A stretch of DNA of 10,594 nucleotides from Klebsiella pneumoniae (lineage in GTDB: Bacteria > Pseudomonadota > Gammaproteobacteria > Ga0077536), in assembly GCA_945873015.1 (NCBI GenBank), contig CAMCBY010000103.1, positions 1-10,594 of the forward strand. The letters are read 5' to 3'. Shown in pieces: positions 1 to 4,589 of this stretch (position 1 is its first letter; each line of letters opens with the position of its first letter). The notes under the pieces were generated by a model. That model was not told the origin of the DNA, ran no database searches, and worked only from the letters and a program-made list of their open reading frames with translations. Position numbers and translations under genes: made by a program.

Positions 1-241
1 CGCTGGTGGGTGCTTCGAGTGCCTCGCCATAGAGTGTGGCGAGAGGTTTGATCTGGTGATTGGCATCGGTGACCGCGGCGAGCGCTGAGGCTTCGCAGTA
101 GTCGGTCAACAGATTGACCAGATAAGTGGATGTGATGTCGTGCAGCGCGACATCCTGGTTACGGGCCGCCGACTGTAATGCTGCGCTGAAATGCTCGCGT
201 ACAGTGACGGTGTGGATCAGACTCAAATCGACGGTGGTCAT
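1..241 (-). CDS. Hypothetical protein, N-terminal 80 residues (3' end outside window)
   Basis: This is a leftward open frame starting with ATG at 239-241 and running off the left edge without a stop. The start is supported by a GGAGG (248-252 on the opposite strand) six bases upstream. The visible part begins MTTVDLSLIH and continues through VREHFSAAL and TYLVNLLTDY to PLATLYGEALEAP. It looks soluble and helical: there is no signal peptide, no membrane segment, and one cysteine (Cys49). I do not recognise a named family. The composition and the phrase-like blocks suggest a conserved cytosolic protein rather than a chance frame, but that is an impression, not a match. It lies downstream of groL in the same direction but is separated by an intrinsic terminator and about 320 bases, so it probably has its own promoter. 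A CIRCE-like dyad sits about 155 bases upstream of the start. Confidence 0.7.
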   Translation of the reverse strand, partial: MTTVDLSLIHTVTVREHFSAALQSAARNQDVALHDITSTYLVNLLTDYCEASALAAVTDANHQIKPLATLYGEALEAPTS

Positions 242-247
242 GAGACG

Positions 248-252
248 CCTCC
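248..252 (-). promoter_or_regulatory. Shine-Dalgarno site of the leftmost gene
   Basis: On the minus strand GGAGG is followed by six bases and ATG at 241. The match to the anti-SD core is perfect and fixes the start of the partial hypothetical gene. Confidence 0.75.
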
Positions 253-563
253 GCTCGGCAATGAACAATCTCCAGAATGCTTATCGGCGCGCTTGAGAGT
301 TTTCCGCACACGCCTGTGTAAAGAAATAATCCAATAACCATGCCATGAGAAGCGTGATCACAAATTTCGGCTATCTGCATGTTTTGCAAAGCGCATGCAG
401 CACTCTGCGAAGAGGCTGCTAACAGCTGGGCACCAAGATTGACGACAGGGGCGAGCGCTTGGCACGGATTGGTGCGAGGTGAGTGCGCAGTCAAGTGCGG
501 TCGGCTGCTCGCACGAGGACGTCAGGAGCGGGGAGAAGGCGTACATTGAATCGTCGAGCGCAC
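253..563. other. Non-coding gap between groL terminator and leftmost gene
   Basis: About 310 bases with no convincing gene. The part nearest the leftward gene (about 300-385) is markedly more AT-rich than the surroundings and is the likely place of its promoter, but I find no clear paired -35/-10; TTGTGA on the minus strand (358-363) is the best -35-like hexamer and has no good partner. Two dyads lie at 375-400 and 397-422. The remainder (423-563) shows nothing I can assign. The short open frames here lack ribosome sites and a recognisable product. Confidence 0.5.
397..422 (-). promoter_or_regulatory. CIRCE-like dyad upstream of the leftmost gene (tentative)
   Basis: On the minus strand the site reads TTAGCAGCC, eight bases, GAGTGCTGC. 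Compared with the CIRCE consensus TTAGCACTC-N9-GAGTGCTAA, each arm matches 7 of 9 and the spacer is one base short. The consensus is known as the HrcA repressor site. It is weaker than the groES site in this same window and could be chance. Confidence 0.3.
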
Positions 564-596
564 AAAAAAAGAACCCCGCACAGGGCGGGGTTCTTT
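564..596 (-). terminator. Rho-independent terminator of groES-groL
   Basis: Read leftward, a 12-bp perfect stem (568-579 with 585-596, arms AAAGAACCCCGC and GCGGGGTTCTTT) encloses a 5-base loop and is followed by a run of seven T on the minus strand (564-570). It begins about 26 bases after the groL stop. This is a textbook intrinsic terminator for leftward transcription; read rightward there is no U-tract. Confidence 0.93.
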
Positions 597-622
597 CGAG
601 CCGGTGAGGGCTGGAAGCAGAT

Positions 623-2278
623 TTACATCATGCCGCCCATGCCACCCATACCGCCCATGCCACCCATTGCACCCATGTCCGGGCCGGCGCCGCCGTCCTT
701 CTTGGGAGCTTCGGCCACCATGCACTCGGTGGTCAGGATCAGGGAGGCGACAGACGCCGCGTTCTGCAGAGCAGAACGTGCGACCTTGGCCGGATCCAGA
801 ATGCCCATCTCGATCATGTCGCCGAATTCGCCGGTCTGGGCGTTGTAACCGTAGTTACCCTTGCCCTCGGCAACCTTCGCCACCACAACGGACGGTTCTT
901 CACCGGCGTTGGCCACGATCTGGCGAATCGGCTCTTCGAGCGAACGCACCAGGATGTTGACGCCGATGCGCTGGTCTTCGTTGTCGACCTTCACAGCCTT
1001 GGCCTGCGCCTGCACGCGGAGCAGCGCCACGCCACCGCCGGGAACAACGCCTTCTTCGACCGCAGCGCGGGTCGAATGCAGGGCGTCTTCGACGCGAGCC
1101 TTCTTTTCCTTCATTTCGACTTCAGTCGCAGCGCCGACCTTGATCACGGCCACGCCGCCGGCGAGTTTCGCAACACGCTCCTGCAGCTTCTCGCGGTCGT
1201 AGTCAGAGCTGGTCTCTTCGATCTGGGTGCGGATCTGGTTGACGCGGCCTTCGATCGCCTTCTGGTCACCGGCGCCATCAATGATGGTGGTGTTTTCCTT
1301 GGTGATCTGGATGCGCTTCGCGCTGCCGAGGTCGTGCAGGCCAGCCTTTTCGAGGGACAGACCGACTTCGTCGGAAATCACGGTGCCACCGGTCAGGATC
1401 GCGATGTCTTCCAGCATCGCCTTGCGGCGATCACCGAAACCCGGCGCCTTGACGGCTGCAACCTTGACGATGCCGCGCATGTTGTTGACGACCAGGGTCG
1501 CCAGCGCTTCGCCTTCGACGTCTTCCGCGATGATCAGCAACGAACGACCGGACTTGGCGACGCCTTCCAGCACCGGCAGCATGTCACGGATGTTCGAGAT
1601 CTTCTTGTCGTGCAGGAGGATCAGCGGCTCTTCCAGGTCGACGTTCATCGTTTCCTGGTTGTTGATGAAGTAGGGCGACAGGTAGCCACGGTCAAACTGC
1701 ATACCTTCGACGATGTCGAGTTCGTTCTCGAGACCCGAACCTTCTTCGACGGTGATGACGCCTTCCTTGCCGACCTTGTCCATCGCTTCGGCGATGATTT
1801 CGCCAACCGCGCTGTCAGAGTTGGCCGAAATGGTACCGACCTGCGAAATCGCCTTGCTGTCGGTGCACGGGCGGGAGATCTTCTTCAGCTCTTCGACGGC
1901 GGCGGTCACAGCCTTGTCGATGCCGCGCTTCAGATCCATCGGGTTGATGCCGGCGGTGACCGACTTCAGACCTTCGCGCACGATGGCCTGGGCCAGCACG
2001 GTCGCGGTGGTGGTGCCGTCACCGGCGACGTCGGACGTCTTGGACGCGACTTCCTTCACCATCTGGGCGCCCATGTTCTCGAACTTGTCGGCCAGTTCGA
2101 TTTCCTTGGCGACGGATACGCCGTCCTTGGTCACGGTCGGGGCGCCGAAGCTCTTTTCGAGCACGACGTTACGACCTTTCGGGCCGAGCGTCTGCTTGAC
2201 GGCATTGGCGAGAATATTGACGCCGACAGCCATGCGCTGGCGGGCATCATCGGAAAAACGGACTTCTTTAGCAGCCAT
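623..2278 (-). CDS. groL: Chaperonin GroEL (60 kDa chaperonin)
   Basis: GroEL forms a double heptameric ring in the cytosol that encloses non-native proteins and folds them in ATP-driven cycles with GroES. The 551 residues align over the whole length with E. coli GroEL. Visible landmarks are the nucleotide-binding TLGPKGRNVVL (30-40), the KDGVSVAKEIE stretch (51-61), the catalytic GDGTTTATVLAQ with Asp87, VEDALHSTRAAVEEGVVPGGG near 400-415, and a Gly-Met C-terminal tail made of four GGM units ending in MM. Length is typical. The start ATG (2276-2278) is preceded by AAAGAGG (2289-2295) ten bases away. It is the second gene of the operon, 40 bases behind groES, and ends in a strong terminator. 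Expression should follow the groES promoter and its CIRCE operator. Nothing is missing or broken; long antisense frames over it are shadows. Confidence 0.99.
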   Translation of the reverse strand: MAAKEVRFSDDARQRMAVGVNILANAVKQTLGPKGRNVVLEKSFGAPTVTKDGVSVAKEIELADKFENMGAQMVKEVASKTSDVAGDGTTTATVLAQAIVREGLKSVTAGINPMDLKRGIDKAVTAAVEELKKISRPCTDSKAISQVGTISANSDSAVGEIIAEAMDKVGKEGVITVEEGSGLENELDIVEGMQFDRGYLSPYFINNQETMNVDLEEPLILLHDKKISNIRDMLPVLEGVAKSGRSLLIIAEDVEGEALATLVVNNMRGIVKVAAVKAPGFGDRRKAMLEDIAILTGGTVISDEVGLSLEKAGLHDLGSAKRIQITKENTTIIDGAGDQKAIEGRVNQIRTQIEETSSDYDREKLQERVAKLAGGVAVIKVGAATEVEMKEKKARVEDALHSTRAAVEEGVVPGGGVALLRVQAQAKAVKVDNEDQRIGVNILVRSLEEPIRQIVANAGEEPSVVVAKVAEGKGNYGYNAQTGEFGDMIEMGILDPAKVARSALQNAASVASLILTTECMVAEAPKKDGGAGPDMGAMGGMGGMGGMGGMM

Positions 2279-2318
2279 TGTTCTTTGACCTCTTTCTATT
2301 TCTTGTTGCCGGTGACGC

Positions 2319-2609
2319 TTAGGCGTCGAACACGGCCATGATGTCGTCTTCGCGCATGACCAGCAGGTCCGTGCCGTCCACCTTCACTTCGGTGCCGGAG
2401 TACTTGCCGAACAGAATCTTGTCGCCGACCTTGAGGTCGAGCTTGCGCGTTTCGCCGTTCTCGAGAATCTTGCCGTTGCCAACAGCTACGACTTCGCCCT
2501 TCACCGGCTTTTCAGCAGCGGAATCCGGAATGACGATGCCGCCGGCAGAAGTCTTCTCTTCTTCCGTGCGCTTGACGATGACTCGATCGTGTAAGGGCCG
2601 AATCTTCAT
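2319..2609 (-). CDS. groES: Co-chaperonin GroES (10 kDa chaperonin)
   Basis: GroES is the heptameric lid of the GroEL chamber. The 96-residue product has the family's usual length and order: N-terminal MKIRPLHDRVIVKR, the mobile loop about residues 16-34 with the GroEL-contacting GGIVI at 23-27, the KGEVVAVGNGK strand, GDKILFGKYSGTEVK, and the C-terminal REDDIMAVFDA. The start ATG (2607-2609) is preceded by GAGGAG (2620-2625) ten bases upstream. It is the first gene of the operon, followed by groL after 40 bases without a terminator. A sigma-70 promoter and a CIRCE operator lie 60 to 115 bases upstream, which indicates housekeeping transcription with heat-inducible derepression by HrcA. hrcA itself is not in the window. 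Confidence 0.98.
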   Translation of the reverse strand: MKIRPLHDRVIVKRTEEEKTSAGGIVIPDSAAEKPVKGEVVAVGNGKILENGETRKLDLKVGDKILFGKYSGTEVKVDGTDLLVMREDDIMAVFDA

Positions 2610-2668
2610 ATGTATTATTCTCCTCAGGCATTTAACTGTTTGATTTTACTAATTTTCGAGAGGTGCTA

Positions 2669-2695
2669 TTAGCACTCTCCTGCGAGTAGTGCCAG
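2669..2695 (-). promoter_or_regulatory. CIRCE operator (HrcA site) of groES-groL
   Basis: The CIRCE consensus is TTAGCACTC-N9-GAGTGCTAA. Here the minus strand reads CTGGCACTA, nine bases, GAGTGCTAA. One arm is perfect (9/9), the other matches 6/9, and the spacer is exactly nine. It begins one base after the -10 hexamer, so it covers the transcription start, the usual place for HrcA repression. A further related half-site, GAGGTGCTA, lies directly next to the perfect arm at 2660-2668. Confidence 0.88.
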
Positions 2696-2696
2696 A

Positions 2697-2724
2697 AATA
2701 TAGCGGCGCTCCTTGGAAAGTCAA
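2697..2724 (-). promoter_or_regulatory. Sigma-70-type promoter of groES-groL
   Basis: On the minus strand TTGACT (2719-2724) and TATATT (2697-2702) are separated by 16 bases, each with one mismatch to consensus. Transcription should start near 2688-2691, within the CIRCE element, leaving a leader of about 80 bases before groES. I see no clear sigma-32 -10 motif (CCCCAT), so control seems to be by repression instead of an alternative sigma factor. Confidence 0.82.
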
Positions 2725-2850
2725 GTATTTTCCCTTGGCTGGTAGCGGCGGATGGCGTCAACGCAGGGGCGTATGACCGCTAGCGAACTGCGTGCGCAGA
2801 CGTAAGAATAGCCGCATCGACATCCTTCACTTTTTGGGGCGGCCTCAACC

Positions 2851-3381
2851 ATGCTGCGTTCAACTGTCCTGGTCGCCGCACTGGTTGCGCTGGCAGGTCC
2901 CACGCAAGCCGCCGATGCGGCGCTCAACCAGACGGTGTTCGGCGCCTACACCGTAACTGTCGCACCCGATCCGGAATCGACGCTGTCCGGCGCCGAATAC
3001 CAGGTAACGGTGCGCAACGATCAATTGCTGCTGTCGCGCCTCAGCGCCCCCTACAGCGGCACGCTATCAAAAAGTTTTGTGGCCGATTTGAATCGCGACG
3101 GTGCCTTTGAGGTCGTGGTGACCTATACCGAAGCCACCGCCCATGCCACTGTCATCAAGGTTTATTCATGGAAGGATGACCTGCTGCAGCCATTAAAACT
3201 GGCCGATCTCGATACACAACAGGCACTCGGCTATCGCGGCGACGATGAGGTGGCGGTCGCTGACGGCAAATTGATACGGTTGTTTCAGATCTACGAGCAA
3301 CAAAACGGTGAATGGGCCGCCACTGCGGCGCAGCGCCGACTGCATTATTCGTTTGACAGTGGCCGTTGGACGACGGAATGA
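2851..3381 (+). CDS. Secreted PliI-like protein (possible lysozyme-inhibitor fold)
   Basis: The 176-residue product starts with a clear Sec signal peptide (MLRSTVLVAALVALAGPTQA, cleavage likely after Ala20), so it should be periplasmic. The mature part has no cysteine and no membrane segment. A DLNRDGAFEVVV stretch (79-90) is an acidic calcium-loop-like motif as in FG-GAP/VCBS and PliI proteins. Near the C-terminus YRGDDEVAVADGKLIRLF (from residue 128) and the RRLHYSFDSGRW ending have the layout I associate with the PliI family of periplasmic inhibitors of I-type lysozyme. The SG-x-Y loop expected after the acidic loop is not visible, so inhibitor activity is uncertain. It is transcribed divergently from groES and lies 87 bases ahead of the crp-like gene in the same direction. 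The ribosome site is weak (GGGGCGG about 9 bases upstream). Alternative: a general VCBS-like periplasmic protein. Confidence 0.6.
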   Translation: MLRSTVLVAALVALAGPTQAADAALNQTVFGAYTVTVAPDPESTLSGAEYQVTVRNDQLLLSRLSAPYSGTLSKSFVADLNRDGAFEVVVTYTEATAHATVIKVYSWKDDLLQPLKLADLDTQQALGYRGDDEVAVADGKLIRLFQIYEQQNGEWAATAAQRRLHYSFDSGRWTTE

Positions 3382-3453
3382 CAAACCCGCATCGGCAGAC
3401 GGGCAAGGTGCGCGGCTGATATGGTTAGCGCGACCAATGAATCAAGGCGTTAT

Positions 3454-3459
3454 GAGGAG
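3454..3459 (+). promoter_or_regulatory. Shine-Dalgarno site that sets the crp-like start
   Basis: GAGGAG is followed by nine bases and ATG at 3469. The upstream in-frame ATG at 3421 has no comparable site, so the shorter 221-aa form is preferred. Confidence 0.8.
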
Positions 3460-3468
3460 TACGCGAGC

Positions 3469-4134
3469 ATGTCTTTGCTAAGCACCAGCGTTGCTCAATC
3501 GGTCGACAAGCTGCTGGCCCACTGCCACCGTCGAGTGTTTTCGACGAAGGCCGCCATCATTCGCCAGGGCGATCCGGCCGGTGAGCTGTATTTCATCATC
3601 CGCGGTTCAGTCACGGTGCTGCTGGAGGATGACAAGGGTCACGAGATAGTGCTCGCCTATCTCAACCCCGGCGAATTCTTCGGTGAGATCGGTTTATTCA
3701 ACGAAGACGCCAATCGCACCGCACTGGTCCGCGCTCGCGGCGAATGTGAAATCGCCCAGATTGGCTACAAAAAACTGAAGGCGTTGACCGAGATCTATCC
3801 CGATCTGATTATCGCCATGACTTCACAACTCGCCCGTCGCCTGCGCAATACCAATCGCAAGCTCGGTGATCTGGCATTCATGGATGTCTACGGCCGGGTT
3901 GCCCGCACGCTGCTCGATTTGTGCGAACAGCCCGACGCCATGACCCATCCCAACGGCATGCAGGTCCGCGTGACTCGACAGGAATTGTCGCGCCTGGTGG
4001 GGTGTTCGCGCGAGATGGTCGGTAAGGTCCTCAAGGACATGGAGGACCAGAACCATATATCCGCGGCCGGTAAGAATATCGTGGTGCTTGGCGTGCGCCC
4101 GAAACGCCCGCAAGTCGCGAGCAAATACCGCTAG
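3469..4134 (+). CDS. CRP/Vfr-family cyclic-nucleotide-responsive transcription regulator
   Basis: Cytosolic dimeric DNA-binding regulator of the CRP-FNR superfamily, closest in wording to CRP and Vfr. I take the ATG at 3469 (221 aa) because GAGGAG (3454-3459) lies nine bases upstream; the ATG at 3421 would add 16 residues not found in the family. Domains: cyclic-nucleotide-binding beta-roll about 20-115 with PGEFFGEIGLF (67-77) and NRTALVRAR (82-90), dimer helix about 110-140 ending in LGDLAFMDV, and a winged helix 140-221 with VTRQELSRLVGCSREMVGKVLKDMEDQ (168-194). Glu73, Arg83 and Thr128 match the cAMP contacts Glu72, Arg82 and Thr127 of CRP; Ser83 is Thr84 and Ser128 is Asn129. In the recognition helix Arg181 and Glu182 are kept, while CRP Arg185 is Lys186. 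Lacks FNR cysteines. Targets are probably CRP-like TGTGA sites, and one candidate is near the next rightward gene. Confidence 0.93.
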   Translation: MSLLSTSVAQSVDKLLAHCHRRVFSTKAAIIRQGDPAGELYFIIRGSVTVLLEDDKGHEIVLAYLNPGEFFGEIGLFNEDANRTALVRARGECEIAQIGYKKLKALTEIYPDLIIAMTSQLARRLRNTNRKLGDLAFMDVYGRVARTLLDLCEQPDAMTHPNGMQVRVTRQELSRLVGCSREMVGKVLKDMEDQNHISAAGKNIVVLGVRPKRPQVASKYR

Positions 4135-4385
4135 AGCGCCGCGCGAGGCACCGCGACGTCAATGCGCCGCAACTGACGGCGTTTGTCCAGCAGCAGATTG
4201 TGCAGGCAGGCGCGGCCGTGGTCGGCGTCCTGATCGTGCACCGCGCCGCATTCGAGCAGGATGTCTTCCAGTTCTGCAATCTGCTCCACCAGAGCGCGCC
4301 AATCGTCCGGCGCATCGGTGAGTACCAATCGCACCGGTGCAATGGCAACACCCGACAGGGTGCTTGGGGTGCTTCTCTTGGCCAT
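4131..4385 (-). CDS. Small hypothetical protein, 84 aa
   Basis: A leftward frame of 84 residues starting at ATG 4383-4385 with GGAG (4395-4398) nine bases upstream. Its TAG (4131-4133) overlaps the TAG of the crp-like gene (4132-4134) tail to tail. The protein has a basic N-terminus, no signal peptide, and a mostly helical body: DDWRALVEQIAELEDILLEC, then two more cysteines or histidines in a DADHGRACLHNLL segment, then a basic KRRQLRR stretch. The heptad-like WRALVEQIAELEDILLE part could be a short coiled coil. I do not recognise the family. The case for it being real is the ribosome site, the compact fit between neighbours, and otherwise empty sequence; the case against is its size and the GC-rich background. 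Function unknown. Confidence 0.55.
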   Translation of the reverse strand: MAKRSTPSTLSGVAIAPVRLVLTDAPDDWRALVEQIAELEDILLECGAVHDQDADHGRACLHNLLLDKRRQLRRIDVAVPRAAL

Positions 4386-4492
4386 GATCTCGAACTCCGT
4401 TGTTGTTCGAATCTGGACTCTACGCAGGACGTTTTACCGTGGTGTGACGGCAAGTGCGTCGCCAGGCGATGGCCTCGATTGCGGTGGCTCAC

Positions 4493-4498
4493 TATAAT
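4493..4498 (+). promoter_or_regulatory. Likely -10 element for the Sel1-repeat gene
   Basis: A perfect TATAAT lies 91 bases upstream of the chosen start. The region 17 bases further up (TGGCCT, 4470-4475) is a poor -35, so the promoter may need an activator. The predicted leader of about 85 bases includes the dyad at 4555-4570. Confidence 0.6.
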
Positions 4499-4554
4499 GC
4501 CTGCCTCTTTTACTCAAGCAGCTGCCGCCCGAGAGCATTGATGCGCTCGCTTGG

Positions 4555-4570
4555 TGTGGGTGATCGCACA
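4555..4570 (+). promoter_or_regulatory. Possible CRP/Vfr-type operator (TGTG-N8-CACA)
   Basis: The site reads TGTGG-GTGATC-GCACA and matches the CRP consensus TGTGA-N6-TCACA in 8 of 10 positions with correct spacing. The outer symmetry extends by one pair (GTGTG/CACAC). It lies downstream of the TATAAT and 19 bases before the Sel1 gene start, a position that would fit repression. A CRP-family gene lies about 420 bases upstream. Binding is inference. Confidence 0.35.
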
Positions 4571-4589
4571 CTGTATCCGGAGGATTTTG

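Noticed and set aside
159..494. Minus-strand frame overlapping the leftmost gene
   Set aside because: It is out of frame with the better-supported gene starting at 241 and lacks a ribosome site.
633..677. Short tandem repeat of cccatgccaccc type resembling a satellite
   Set aside because: It encodes the normal Gly-Gly-Met tail of GroEL and needs no other explanation.
1076..2341. 421-aa open frame on the plus strand opposite groL
   Set aside because: It is the antisense shadow of a highly conserved GC-rich gene; it has no ribosome site and no recognisable domain, and its Asp/Arg/Val-rich sequence mirrors groL codons.
3421..3468. Upstream start for the crp-like gene adding 16 residues
   Set aside because: The extra residues are not typical of the family and the strong GAGGAG serves the ATG at 3469.
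4200..4541. 113-aa plus-strand frame between crp and the Sel1 gene
   Set aside because: No ribosome site, overlaps the small minus-strand gene that has one, and runs over the TATAAT of the next gene.
4551..4589. Upstream start for the Sel1 gene adding 13 residues
   Set aside because: It would bury the signal peptide and lacks a ribosome site, while GGAGG precedes the ATG at 4590.
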